Source of the DNA: Bacteroidia bacterium
GTDB taxonomy: Bacteria; Bacteroidota; Bacteroidia; Bacteroidales; UBA932
Reading direction: 5' to 3'
Length of the DNA: 64,000 bases
Assembly (NCBI GenBank): GCA_030537315.1
Contig: JAUNNZ010000004.1
Location: 1-64,000, forward strand
A program made the translations under genes and the position numbers. Positions 26,794 to 35,659 of this stretch are shown here, one piece after another. Positions within the stretch are counted from its first letter, which is position 1. Each line of letters opens with the position of its first letter. The notes below the pieces were generated by a model that saw nothing but the letters and a program-made list of their open reading frames with translations, was not told where the DNA came from and did not search any database.

Positions 26794-28467
26794 ATGAAAA
26801 ATATACTTAAATACATATTTGCAGCCGCAGCAGTAGTTGTCCTTGCTTCTTCTTGTCTCAAGGAGACTCTTCCTCAGACATCCACTGTTACAACATCTCA
26901 GGCCGCCGCTGCTCCGGGCTCATTCGACAACTTTGTATCTGCAATTACAAGTTCTATGGCCGGTCAGTTCACTTATGGCGGATCTTCCAGCACTTACCCA
27001 TACGACTTCGGCTATCCTTCATTCTTCCTTCAGAGAGATGTAATGGGCCAGGATTTGGTTTGTGAGACCGGTGGTTCAGAATGGTACACCACATGGTATG
27101 CCTGCGGTACAGGCCTTGGCCCTGACTACGCTGTTTGTCAGATGCCTTGGACATACTACTTCAAGTGGATCAAGAACTGCAACACCGTTCTTTCACTCTA
27201 TCAGGCCGACCCTTCAGAGGACAAGGCTGCAGGTGCTGGTATCGCATATGCAATGCGCGCAATGTTCTATATGGACCTTGCCCGTATGTACGCTCCTAAG
27301 ACTTATGGCGAAGACCAGTCAGCTCCTACCGTTCCAATCGTTCTTGAGTCCACTTCTCTTGAAGACCTCCCAAGCAACGCTCGCGCAACGAATGCTGCCA
27401 TGTGGGCTCAGATTATCAGCGATCTTGACAATGCTGAGACTCTGATTGCCAATTATGACCGCCCTGACAAATATACTCCTGACCTTTCAGTTGTATATGG
27501 TTTCAAGGCCCGCGCATATCTTACAATGGAAGATTGGGCAAATGCTGAAAAGTATGCAAAGATGGCTCAGAGCGGCTACACTCTTATGAACGCTGCTCAG
27601 TACACAGACCAGGCAACCGGTTTCAACACTCCTAATGCTTCCTGGATGTTCGCTCTCACTTTCAAGTCAGACGATCCTAACATCCTCCTTAACGATGCTG
27701 ACTCCTGCTGGGGCTCTCAGATGATTATCGAAGTTTCAGAGTCAGGTTGCGGTTATTCATCCAACTACGTAGGTCCTAAGCGTATCGACGCTCACCTTTA
27801 TAGCACCATTCCTGCAACTGACTTCAGAAGAATGTGCTGGGTTGACTTCGCAATCGATGAACTTGAGACTGAAGACGAGGTTCTTGAAGCTCTCGCTGAG
27901 TACTCAGATTCACCTGAAGGACTCTTCAACACCGGATATATGGTTTCTGCAACTGCTTGTGTAGGTGGTATGCCTGTCAAGTTCCGTCCTAAGGACGGCG
28001 AGCATGCTGACCAGTACAAGGCTTTCACCGTTGCCGTTCCTCTTATGCGCGTTGAGGAAATGTACCTTATCGAGGCTGAGGCTGCAGGTATGCAGGATGA
28101 GGCTCGCGGTAAGGCTCTTCTCGAGGCCTTTGGCCAGACCCGTGACCCTGAGTACGTATACGGTTCACACAATGAGGCTTATGGCAACTCTTCCACCAAG
28201 GCTTTCCAGAACGAGTGCTGGTGGCAGCGTCGTGTTGAGCTCTGGGGCGAAGGTTTTGCTACTTTCGACATGAAGCGTCTCAACAAGAGCGTTATCCGCA
28301 GCTATGCCGGTACAAACCATCCGGAGGGCAACCGCTGGAATACATCAGGTGTTCCTGATTGGATGACCCTTTGCATTGTCCGCACCGAGACCAACTACAA
28401 CTCTGCTTGCGAACAGAATCCTACCCCAATCATGCCTACCGCTGATTCAGAAGAGTACATTTTCTAA
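26794..28467 (+). CDS. RagB/SusD family nutrient-binding lipoprotein
   Basis: 557 residues with a lipoprotein signal (LASSCLKE, lipid Cys21). TPR-like helices typical of SusD are visible: AAGAGIAYAMRAMFYMDLARMY, YGFKARAYLTMEDWANAEKYA, and the C-terminal MRVEEMYLIEAEAAGM followed by CWWQRRVELWGEGFATFDMKR, a family signature. It forms the lid over the SusC barrel at the cell surface. It follows SusC by 18 bp. The mature N-terminus starts Leu-Lys-Glu, compatible with a surface export signal of Bacteroidota. Confidence 0.97.
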   Translation: MKNILKYIFAAAAVVVLASSCLKETLPQTSTVTTSQAAAAPGSFDNFVSAITSSMAGQFTYGGSSSTYPYDFGYPSFFLQRDVMGQDLVCETGGSEWYTTWYACGTGLGPDYAVCQMPWTYYFKWIKNCNTVLSLYQADPSEDKAAGAGIAYAMRAMFYMDLARMYAPKTYGEDQSAPTVPIVLESTSLEDLPSNARATNAAMWAQIISDLDNAETLIANYDRPDKYTPDLSVVYGFKARAYLTMEDWANAEKYAKMAQSGYTLMNAAQYTDQATGFNTPNASWMFALTFKSDDPNILLNDADSCWGSQMIIEVSESGCGYSSNYVGPKRIDAHLYSTIPATDFRRMCWVDFAIDELETEDEVLEALAEYSDSPEGLFNTGYMVSATACVGGMPVKFRPKDGEHADQYKAFTVAVPLMRVEEMYLIEAEAAGMQDEARGKALLEAFGQTRDPEYVYGSHNEAYGNSSTKAFQNECWWQRRVELWGEGFATFDMKRLNKSVIRSYAGTNHPEGNRWNTSGVPDWMTLCIVRTETNYNSACEQNPTPIMPTADSEEYIF

Positions 28468-28472
28468 TAATT

Positions 28473-28477
28473 AGGAG
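28473..28477 (+). promoter_or_regulatory. Shine-Dalgarno site before the third gene of the Sus-like operon
   Basis: AGGAG, 8 nt before the ATG at 28486, in a spacer very similar to the one before the SusD gene (TAATNATTAGGAG), suggesting a shared origin of the two translation signals. Confidence 0.6.
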
Positions 28478-28485
28478 ACATTGAA

Positions 28486-29361
28486 ATGAAAAGATTTACT
28501 AAAATATTCTTCGCTGTTCTTGCAACGGTAGCGCTTGCTTCTTGCGCAAAAGAGCAGTATGGTACTACTCCGGGCACAGATGCTCAGCCGTCTGTACGCG
28601 TGTACACTTATGCTCCATCCCTTCCTTACGATGCAGATTCAGATGTAATATTGCGTCTTTCTGCAAACTCGGCCGCATCGGATGTCTATTATCTTGCAGA
28701 GTCTGCTTCTGAAAAGGAAGCAAAAGGTATGTCTGACGACGCTTATGCAGGTTATGTAGTAAGCAACGGAACAAAGGTTTCACTTTCTGACTTTGCCTTT
28801 GATGGCACCAAGCAGTATGAGACCGTTCTTGAAGGACTCAAGGGTGACAATGTCATTACCGCAGTTGCAGTTGCTGCAAGCGGTGTAAAGTCAAGTTCTT
28901 CAGCTTCTTTCTATGGTATAGAATGGGCTGACATTGTTTCAGGTACATTCTACTCTCAGGCGAGCAGCTCTCTTATCCTTCGCAACCTGCCAGGCACCGA
29001 ACTCCCTACTGTTCTCCAGCAGAGAAAGGACAAGAAGGACGTTTATCGTCTTCGCAATGTGTTCGGCGCTGGTATGCACCTTGTCATCAATACCATCAAT
29101 CAGTTCGGCGAGGATGCTGACGGTGTATATCAGTTCTGCCGTATCCCTGCCCAGACCCCTGGTATGGTTGACGCTTCATACGGTACTGTAGGTATCCGTG
29201 ACGTCGGCTACTGGCAGAATGATGACTCTTTCGTCACCGACGGTGGCTATGAGTGCGGTATGTATGAGGATTACACAATGTTCTTCCTTATGCAGTGGTT
29301 CGTATCTGCAGGTAGCTTGGGCTACAATTGGTATGACTTCTTCATTCCTGACGCTGAATAA
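28486..29361 (+). CDS. SusE/SusF-position surface lipoprotein
   Basis: 291 residues with a lipoprotein signal (VALASCAKE, lipid Cys20). An N-terminal Ig-like or fibronectin-like beta-sandwich (about 35-145) is suggested by VRVYTYAPSLPYD and a run of alternating strands. The C-terminal region has several aromatic-rich segments (GYWQNDDSF, GYNWYDFF). Position third after SusC and SusD, 18 bp from SusD, suggests an auxiliary surface binding protein. I do not recognise a specific family. A strong terminator follows directly. Confidence 0.75.
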   Translation: MKRFTKIFFAVLATVALASCAKEQYGTTPGTDAQPSVRVYTYAPSLPYDADSDVILRLSANSAASDVYYLAESASEKEAKGMSDDAYAGYVVSNGTKVSLSDFAFDGTKQYETVLEGLKGDNVITAVAVAASGVKSSSSASFYGIEWADIVSGTFYSQASSSLILRNLPGTELPTVLQQRKDKKDVYRLRNVFGAGMHLVINTINQFGEDADGVYQFCRIPAQTPGMVDASYGTVGIRDVGYWQNDDSFVTDGGYECGMYEDYTMFFLMQWFVSAGSLGYNWYDFFIPDAE

Positions 29362-29384
29362 GCATCTGGCTTGAATATCCATTT

Positions 29385-29420
29385 AAAAACCGGCGGGCTG
29401 TATGGGCTGCCGGTTTTTTT
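29385..29420 (+). terminator. Intrinsic terminator of the Sus-like operon
   Basis: AAAAACCGGC (29385-29394) pairs with GCCGGTTTTT (29409-29418), with a run of T to 29420. The next gene's -7 box begins 2 nt later, so terminator and promoter are packed together. Confidence 0.85.
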
Positions 29421-29421
29421 G

Positions 29422-29429
29422 TATCTTTG
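29422..29429 (+). promoter_or_regulatory. -7 box (TATCTTTG) for the subtilisin gene
   Basis: Exact TAnnTTTG match only 4 nt before the ATG at 29434, predicting a leaderless or nearly leaderless mRNA. Confidence 0.6.
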
Positions 29430-29433
29430 CTTT

Positions 29434-31713
29434 ATGAAGAACTTTTCAAAGGCATTGATCCTGGCTGCGCTTTCAGTTTGCGCCTGCACAGGAGAACTTG
29501 ATCTTCCTCAGGATACAGATCTGCAGGAATATGATGCTGAGCCGACGGCGGGCATTACTCCGGGAAGCATATATATTGAGTTTTCAGACCAGATGGCAGA
29601 TCAGATTGCTGCCGGCGAAACTGTCTTCACCGTTTCTGGCATTGGCATGAAGTCCTGCCGGAGATTGTTTGAGGAGAATCAGAAGTTCAGCCGTAGATAT
29701 CATGATGCCGGTCTGGACAGATGGTATGTCGTTGAATTCGATGATGCCGTCCCTTCCACGAAGGCGGCTTATGATATCAGGAGAATGGATGGCGTCGAGT
29801 CTGTCGCTTATCCCCACAAGATGAAGAAATCTTCATTGTCTTTTCCCTTCAACGACACTTATTCTTACTGCCAGTGGTCACTGTCAAGTGACGGCAGGCT
29901 TAACAGGGAATTGAATACGTCTGACTTCGCGGAGGGCTGTGACATCAACGTTGTCCCGGTCTGGACTGAATTTACAGCCGGAAGCCACGATGTCATAGTC
30001 GCTGTGATGGACGGCGGCGTCAATCCGAATCACGAAGATATGTCCGGTGTGGTGTTGCCGTTCGGCGAGGGCGGAAGTAAAAATTTTGTTACGAATTCGT
30101 TCCGTTCGGTACCGGATGAGCATGGGGCAAATGTCGCCGGCATTATCGGAGCGGTCAGCAACAACGGCATCGGTATCAGCGGCATAGCCGGCGGTTCTGA
30201 CGGCACCGGCGGCGTCAAGGTGATGTCCTGCACGATTGTTAACGGCGATACCTGGGCGACGGACGAGTCGGTGTGTTCCGCATTCGTATGGGCTGCCGAC
30301 AATGGTGCGGTCATATGCAATAACAGTTGGAACTATTCCTATGATAATGAGTCCGATGCAAGGGATGCTCAGAAGTACTTCCTTGAGAACCGCAGCCCGA
30401 TCAAAACCGCAATTGATTATTTCATAGACTATGCCGGCTTTGATGCCGACGGAAATCAGGTGGGCCCGGTTGCCGGCGGCACGGTGGTCTTTTCGGCCGG
30501 CAACGATGGTTTTGCCTATTCAGTCCCTGCTTGCCACGAAAGAGTGATTGCTGTAGCTGCCCACGGACCGGACTATGCTTTTGCGTCCTACTCGAATTTT
30601 GGCGACTGGGTGGACATCATCGCTCCCGGCGGAGATGCGCCGGGCCGTTATGCATACAGGGCGGGCTACCGTTACATTATAGGCCCCGGCATTGGCAACA
30701 ACACGTATAATTCCATGGCTGGCACTTCGCAGGCGGCGCCTCACGTCACAGGTGTGGCCGCTCTGCTTGCTTCATACTTCGGCGGCACCGGTTTCACGAA
30801 TGACATGCTCCGTGAACGTTTGCTTAAAGGCACTCGCGAAAATGCCGTCAGCGGCCGTATGACAGGCCCTATGCTTGATGCCTATGGCGCTTTCAAATAT
30901 ATGCCCGATGGAAAGATCACCATCACAACGGCATACTCGGGCAATTATACGATCAGGTCGCACGAAAACTTCGAGATAGACTACAATATCGAAGGGAACG
31001 GCACGGCCAAACTTCCTGCAGAGGTTGAGTCGGACTGCCCGTCTTTGTCATTGGACGCCACGTATTCCAAAGCAAGAATCAGCGTTGTCGGTCTGGAAGC
31101 GGACCCCGGTGAGTATCCGGTAAGGCTTGTAGTGGGAAGAGGAACCGACAAGGAAGTGTCCGTATCGTTCACTCTGACTATTCTCGAAAACCATCCCCCA
31201 CAGGTCAACGTCCCTCTTGAGGACATGGTTGTCCCGGCATCGCTGGTATCGTTGAACCTCAATAACGCATTCTCAGACCCGGATCAGGAACCGCTGACAA
31301 TTACGATGACTACGTCTGACAGCAAGGTGGCCGTGGTCAAGGTCCTTCAGAATGAGCCGATCCTTGAGGCGTATTCATTTGGAATGGTGGAATTGACATT
31401 TACAGCGACGGATGCGAGAGGCGCCTCTGCATCCCAGTCCATAAAGGTTCTTGTCAGAGATACATCCAAGTCTTACGATGTCTATCCAAACCCTGTGACT
31501 GACTATATGTTTGTCCGCCCTGGAGAGGCCGCAACTTCCGTCGAGATCGAAATCACGGGAGATTTCGGGCGAAGGGTGATATCCAAAACCGCCAAGGCAT
31601 CTCCGTTCGAGCCGGTAAAGCTCGACCTGACGACCTTGGACCCGGGCCAGTATCTTGTCAATGTCAAGGACTCCTCAGGAAAAGAATTCTCTCAGAATAT
31701 CGTTAAACTCTAA
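29434..31713 (+). CDS. S8 subtilisin-like protease with T9SS type A sorting domain
   Basis: 759 residues from the ATG at 29434. The N-terminus looks like a lipoprotein signal (SVCACTGE, Cys18 most likely). A propeptide-like region (about 40-135) precedes the catalytic domain with VMDGGVN (Asp193), EHGANVAGI (His230), CNNSW (oxyanion Asn297) and AGTSQAAPHVTG (Ser432): an intact triad. An Ig/cadherin-like domain (about 585-685) follows, then a C-terminal domain VYPNPVTDYMFV...LDPGQYLVNV of the T9SS type A kind (about 690-759). A lipobox and a T9SS domain together are unusual, since T9SS substrates normally have a plain signal peptide. A PorV-like barrel gene lies 12 bp downstream, supporting T9SS-dependent surface delivery. 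Confidence 0.92.
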   Translation: MKNFSKALILAALSVCACTGELDLPQDTDLQEYDAEPTAGITPGSIYIEFSDQMADQIAAGETVFTVSGIGMKSCRRLFEENQKFSRRYHDAGLDRWYVVEFDDAVPSTKAAYDIRRMDGVESVAYPHKMKKSSLSFPFNDTYSYCQWSLSSDGRLNRELNTSDFAEGCDINVVPVWTEFTAGSHDVIVAVMDGGVNPNHEDMSGVVLPFGEGGSKNFVTNSFRSVPDEHGANVAGIIGAVSNNGIGISGIAGGSDGTGGVKVMSCTIVNGDTWATDESVCSAFVWAADNGAVICNNSWNYSYDNESDARDAQKYFLENRSPIKTAIDYFIDYAGFDADGNQVGPVAGGTVVFSAGNDGFAYSVPACHERVIAVAAHGPDYAFASYSNFGDWVDIIAPGGDAPGRYAYRAGYRYIIGPGIGNNTYNSMAGTSQAAPHVTGVAALLASYFGGTGFTNDMLRERLLKGTRENAVSGRMTGPMLDAYGAFKYMPDGKITITTAYSGNYTIRSHENFEIDYNIEGNGTAKLPAEVESDCPSLSLDATYSKARISVVGLEADPGEYPVRLVVGRGTDKEVSVSFTLTILENHPPQVNVPLEDMVVPASLVSLNLNNAFSDPDQEPLTITMTTSDSKVAVVKVLQNEPILEAYSFGMVELTFTATDARGASASQSIKVLVRDTSKSYDVYPNPVTDYMFVRPGEAATSVEIEITGDFGRRVISKTAKASPFEPVKLDLTTLDPGQYLVNVKDSSGKEFSQNIVKL

Positions 31714-31725
31714 TCTTCCGCAGTT

Positions 31726-32583
31726 ATGAAAAAGACAATAGTATTGGCAATTCTGTCAGCAATATGCCTGAAAGCGGGAGCTCAGAGTCTTCCGTTCCTC
31801 CTTTATAACACCGACCCGCGTTCTCTGTCCGTCGCATCAGTTGCCCGGGAAGGCAACGCGGCTGCAGACGCATTGAGCGGCAGGAAACTTGACATCTCTG
31901 CGTCCTATGGTTCGTGGGCGCCTGAGACTACTGCAAGCAGCATGATAGGCTTCGGCGGCTACGGCAATTTCGGCAGATGCTCGGCAGGCCTGTCGGCCAA
32001 ATACAAGATTGGCAACGAGTATGAAATGTTCGGGGACAATGCCCAGTCTTTGGGCACGTTCAGGCCTGGTGACCTGGCGATAGGCGCAAGCTTTGCCTAC
32101 AAGGTAGCAGACCCGTTCTCCATTGGCCTGCGTTTGAACTACATATCTTCCTCTCTTGCAGAAAATGCAGAGGGAACGGCATTCGGAGCCGACATCACTC
32201 TCGCATATAAGAAGGATTCGTTCGGCGCATCCCTTGCCGTCCGCAACATAGGCTCTCAGATAAGCTATGGCGCAAGCTCCTACAAGCTTCCGGCCCTTGT
32301 ATCGGCAGGGGCGTCATATTCAATCAAGTCTTTTGCCGCCTATCTTGAGGCGGGATATGTGTTCTCGGGTTCATTTATGGCCGGTGCAGGTGTGGAATAC
32401 ACTGTAATCGACATCTTCTCCTTCCGCGCAGGCTTCCACTATGGGGATGCCAAGTCGGTTCCGACCTTTGTCTCACTTGGCCTTGGAATCAATTTCCATG
32501 GTGCCATGGTCAATGCAAGCTACCTTCCGGCAATAGGCGGGAACGGCAGCGCTTTTCTTGTCGGCGTAGGATATTCTTTCTAG
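31726..32583 (+). CDS. PorV/PorQ-like outer-membrane barrel protein
   Basis: 285 residues with a signal peptide ending at LKAGAQ. The mature start (LPFLLYNTDPRSLSVASVA) resembles the PorV/PorQ family, and the rest is a string of beta strands ending in FLVGVGYSF with a terminal Phe, as for outer-membrane barrels. PorV is the shuttle that carries T9SS substrates to the attachment complex. Close coupling (12 bp) with a T9SS protease suggests a dedicated partner, but it is shorter than true PorV (about 390), so a paralogue is more likely. The stop overlaps the convergent thiN stop by 4 bp. Confidence 0.75.
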   Translation: MKKTIVLAILSAICLKAGAQSLPFLLYNTDPRSLSVASVAREGNAAADALSGRKLDISASYGSWAPETTASSMIGFGGYGNFGRCSAGLSAKYKIGNEYEMFGDNAQSLGTFRPGDLAIGASFAYKVADPFSIGLRLNYISSSLAENAEGTAFGADITLAYKKDSFGASLAVRNIGSQISYGASSYKLPALVSAGASYSIKSFAAYLEAGYVFSGSFMAGAGVEYTVIDIFSFRAGFHYGDAKSVPTFVSLGLGINFHGAMVNASYLPAIGGNGSAFLVGVGYSF

Positions 32584-33218
32584 TCCAGGATTATCAGGGC
32601 TTGTGACGGGTGGTTGAATTCCAATGAAACCACATCGTCGGAAGCGATGTTCAGAGATGCCTTCCACCAGTTGTCGAAGACGACTCCGTCTGTCGGCCAC
32701 TGGAGTCCGGAGGATCGGATGGTCAATGTCGGATCCGGAGAGAAAAGTGAAATTCTCCGGCCTGTCCCTATATGAAGTTCACAACTGCCGGCGATTGCGA
32801 ATGCCGTGCAATAGTCGGAAACTATGTCAACGTTGATTCCCTTTGCCGACAGGTCATATTTCTTCTCGTACTCCATCAGAAGGGAAAGGTTTCCGATCGT
32901 GTGGGCCTCAGACTTTCCTGTAGCGCCTATGATGTGGATGGAATCGATGCCGGAGTAGTTCGACATCACATAGTCGAAAGCTTTGCTCAGGTCGTTGTTC
33001 TCCTGGTTGGAATCGTGAACCTTGACGCCCTTGAAGCGCGCAAGCGAATGCTGGCAGATGGAGTCAAGGTCACCGATGACAACGTCAGGAACAATGCTGC
33101 GCTTCTCGAGCGCGGCAAGCGCGCCGTCGCAGCATACGACGGCATCGGCGGATGATATCAGATACTTCGGATATTCCTTACGTGGGAAAGCACCGTTGGC
33201 TATGATGACTATTGTCAT
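32580..33218 (-). CDS. thiN: Thiamine pyrophosphokinase
   Basis: 212 residues, cytoplasmic. Transfers pyrophosphate from ATP to thiamine to give the cofactor thiamine diphosphate. Family motifs: VVCCDGAL near the N-terminus, VIGDLDSI (about 47-54), ENNDLSKAFDY (about 73-83) and IIGATGKSEAHTIGN. The C-terminal beta domain contains RISLFSP and a thiamine-site Trp region. Start overlaps the stop of the upstream LptF/G-Fmt gene by 4 bp (ATGA), so it is the third gene of an alaS operon. Confidence 0.93.
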   Translation of the reverse strand: MTIVIIANGAFPRKEYPKYLISSADAVVCCDGALAALEKRSIVPDVVIGDLDSICQHSLARFKGVKVHDSNQENNDLSKAFDYVMSNYSGIDSIHIIGATGKSEAHTIGNLSLLMEYEKKYDLSAKGINVDIVSDYCTAFAIAGSCELHIGTGRRISLFSPDPTLTIRSSGLQWPTDGVVFDNWWKASLNIASDDVVSLEFNHPSQALIILD

Positions 33219-35650
33219 ACCCTTGTCTTTGACAGTTCGGCGAGAGAGGTGCCGGCTGTGGTCTTATATGATTCCGGCTCCCGGAAACCGAGCAGGAACG
33301 CCTTCACGTCCATACGCTTCTTCCCGCTGAGCTGAAGTTCCTTGATCGATATGGCACCATCCTTTGTAGCGATGGCAAGATAATTCTTGCCGTCGGAAAG
33401 AATCTGGCCCGGAGTGCCCTGAAGATCTGATTTCTCTGCTGAGAAAATTTTCAGTTGAAGAGGATTGGAGCCTTCCTGCCGCACTTCGGTGAAAGCGGTC
33501 GGATATGGGCTGAGGCCTCTTATGAGGTTGTAGATACTGTCGGTGGTGTCGTTCCAGTCGATGTGGCAGAGTTCGCGCGTGAGCTTCGGGGCCGGTTTGA
33601 GAACCTCGGAGCCCTGGATGAATGATCTCTGTACGCGGGTCTCGACGTTATGCTGGATTATGCCTTCGACCGTGCTGACAACGAGCTCGGAACCGATCTC
33701 CATAAGCCTGTCGTGCACGTCGCCAGCCGTATCTGTCGGGGCGATCCTGCTCTCCTGGCGGAGAATGATGCCGCCCGTGTCGATGTCCTTGTCAATCATG
33801 AATGTGGTGACGCCTGTCATCTTCTCACCATTGATGACGGCCCAGTTGATAGGGGCGGCGCCTCTGTACTGCGGAAGCAGCGCGGCGTGGAGATTGAATG
33901 TGCCGAGCTTAGGCATGCTCCAGACCTCTTCCGGAAGCATCCTGAAAGCCACGACCACAAACAGGTCCGCCTTGAGGGCGCGGAGCGATTCAAGGAACTC
34001 CGGATCCTTGAGCTTGACAGGCTGGAGTACAGGGATGCCGTGCTCGACGGCGTATTTCTTGACGGCGCTTTCATTCATCTGAAGGCCGCGGCCGCTCGGC
34101 TTGTCGGCGACAGTGACGACGCCGGCGATCTTGTAATTGTGCCTGATGAGATTGTCCAGAGGGGCGACGGCGAATTCAGGCGTGCCCATATATACTATGC
34201 GGACCGGGTGGAAGAACCCCGAGACTCTGCTCTTCAGTTTTCTCCACCAGGATTTGAATGAGTCAACGTTGTTGAAGACCTTGGAATCGTTGACGGCTTT
34301 CCATGTGAGGTATGCTCCGATTGGCATAAGAACGAATGCTGAAATGAATACTCCGGTCATAGCTGAAACGGCGCCGTCGCGCGCGAGTTTCGAGCCGGAA
34401 ATGTCGATTACCCAATAAAGGACGAAGAACAGCGCGGATACGATGGCGCTCATTCCAAGTCCGCCCTTCTTGATGAGGGATCCCAGCGGAGCCCCTATGA
34501 AGAAGAGGATGAAGCAGGCGAGTGCCTGCGCGAACTTTTTCAGGAGGTCGATATCCACACGTCGCAGCCAGAACAGTGTCTCGTAGGAGTCGCGCTGGAA
34601 GCCGGTCACGTCGCCTTCGAACCATTCGGCCTTGTTGAGCGCTGACATATAGGCATCCGCCTTCTGGTCGATGCTCTCCCAGGTTATGCCGAGACGAGGG
34701 TCGTCAAATGTCCTGCGGTTTTCGTCAAGGTGCTTGGCCGTGTCCAGTTGGGAAACGAAGCTGAATGCGCTGGTCGAGAACGTCTGACCGAACTGTTTCT
34801 TGTGAATGCGCTCCAGGTCGCTTGTCAGTGAATCGTGTTCGTGCTTGAGCTGCTTGAGGTTCATCGACTTGCTCTGGTCGCCGTAGCGGCTTGAATCGGA
34901 CTTCTCGAAAGTATAATTGGCCAGAGGGATCACCAGTTCCTGGCGTTTGAATTCGATGCGCTGCAACTGCCGTGACGTGTCGCGGCCTTTCTGGTTGTCC
35001 TCCTTGTAGTTGGTCCCGTTGAAGAGGGTGAACAGCAGGTAATCCTTGTTGGACGAGATGTTGATGGTGGCTGAGTCCGCGAGGGTCAGCGAAGTGTTCT
35101 GCTTGTTGCTGGTGTGGTCATAGACCATGACGCCCCGCAGCATTCCGGTTTCGTCGTTCTGGTCGTCGACGCGCAGGATATAACCTTCGATTCCGTCATA
35201 GAAGGTGCCTGACGGGATCTTGATCTTGTCCTTGGTCTGGCCGATGTCGTCACGAAGCGTGAAAATCTCGTTGTAGGCCTTTGGTACAAGGTCGTTGCCG
35301 GCAAAATATGCTCCGACGCTGATGATTAATGACGCTATTGTGAGGGGGACGAGCACGCGGCCGAACGACACGCCGGCCGAGCGTATGGCCAGCAGTTCGT
35401 TGTTTTCAGCCATCTGGCCGATCACCATCATCGATGATAGAAGCGTTGCCAGAGGCAGCGCAAGTGGCAGGATGGTGCAGGCTCCCCACATCAGGAACTC
35501 GAGGATGACGCGAAGTCCCAGGCCCTTGCCGACGAGTTCGTCGATGTAGATCCACAGGAAATCCATCATCAGTACGAAGACTACGACAAGCAGGACCGCT
35601 ACGAACGGTCCTATGAATGCCTTCAATATGAACTTGTCGAGCTTCTTCAC
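33215..35650 (-). CDS. LptF/LptG family permease fused to methionyl-tRNA formyltransferase
   Basis: 811 residues in one frame. Residues 1 to about 470 are a YjgP/YjgQ (LptF/G) permease of the LPS export ABC complex: TM helices near the N-terminus (PFVAVLLVVVFVLMMDFLW, CTILPLALPLATLL), the GQMAENNELLAIRSAG coupling region, a large periplasmic domain and C-terminal helices (ALACFILFFIGAPLGSLIKKGG). From about 484 (RIVYMGTPEFAV, Met488) to 811 is complete methionyl-tRNA formyltransferase, with ADKPSGRGL, FNLHAALLPQYRGAAPINW and DIDTGGI holding the catalytic Asn, His and Asp, and the C-terminal tRNA-binding domain. There is no plausible start codon at the junction other than Met488, which is inside the first beta strand. 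Both ends of LptF/G are cytoplasmic, so the enzyme would be tethered to the inner membrane. Nine bp after alaS. Confidence 0.93.
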   Translation of the reverse strand: MKKLDKFILKAFIGPFVAVLLVVVFVLMMDFLWIYIDELVGKGLGLRVILEFLMWGACTILPLALPLATLLSSMMVIGQMAENNELLAIRSAGVSFGRVLVPLTIASLIISVGAYFAGNDLVPKAYNEIFTLRDDIGQTKDKIKIPSGTFYDGIEGYILRVDDQNDETGMLRGVMVYDHTSNKQNTSLTLADSATINISSNKDYLLFTLFNGTNYKEDNQKGRDTSRQLQRIEFKRQELVIPLANYTFEKSDSSRYGDQSKSMNLKQLKHEHDSLTSDLERIHKKQFGQTFSTSAFSFVSQLDTAKHLDENRRTFDDPRLGITWESIDQKADAYMSALNKAEWFEGDVTGFQRDSYETLFWLRRVDIDLLKKFAQALACFILFFIGAPLGSLIKKGGLGMSAIVSALFFVLYWVIDISGSKLARDGAVSAMTGVFISAFVLMPIGAYLTWKAVNDSKVFNNVDSFKSWWRKLKSRVSGFFHPVRIVYMGTPEFAVAPLDNLIRHNYKIAGVVTVADKPSGRGLQMNESAVKKYAVEHGIPVLQPVKLKDPEFLESLRALKADLFVVVAFRMLPEEVWSMPKLGTFNLHAALLPQYRGAAPINWAVINGEKMTGVTTFMIDKDIDTGGIILRQESRIAPTDTAGDVHDRLMEIGSELVVSTVEGIIQHNVETRVQRSFIQGSEVLKPAPKLTRELCHIDWNDTTDSIYNLIRGLSPYPTAFTEVRQEGSNPLQLKIFSAEKSDLQGTPGQILSDGKNYLAIATKDGAISIKELQLSGKKRMDVKAFLLGFREPESYKTTAGTSLAELSKTRV

Positions 35651-35659
35651 TGAGGATGT

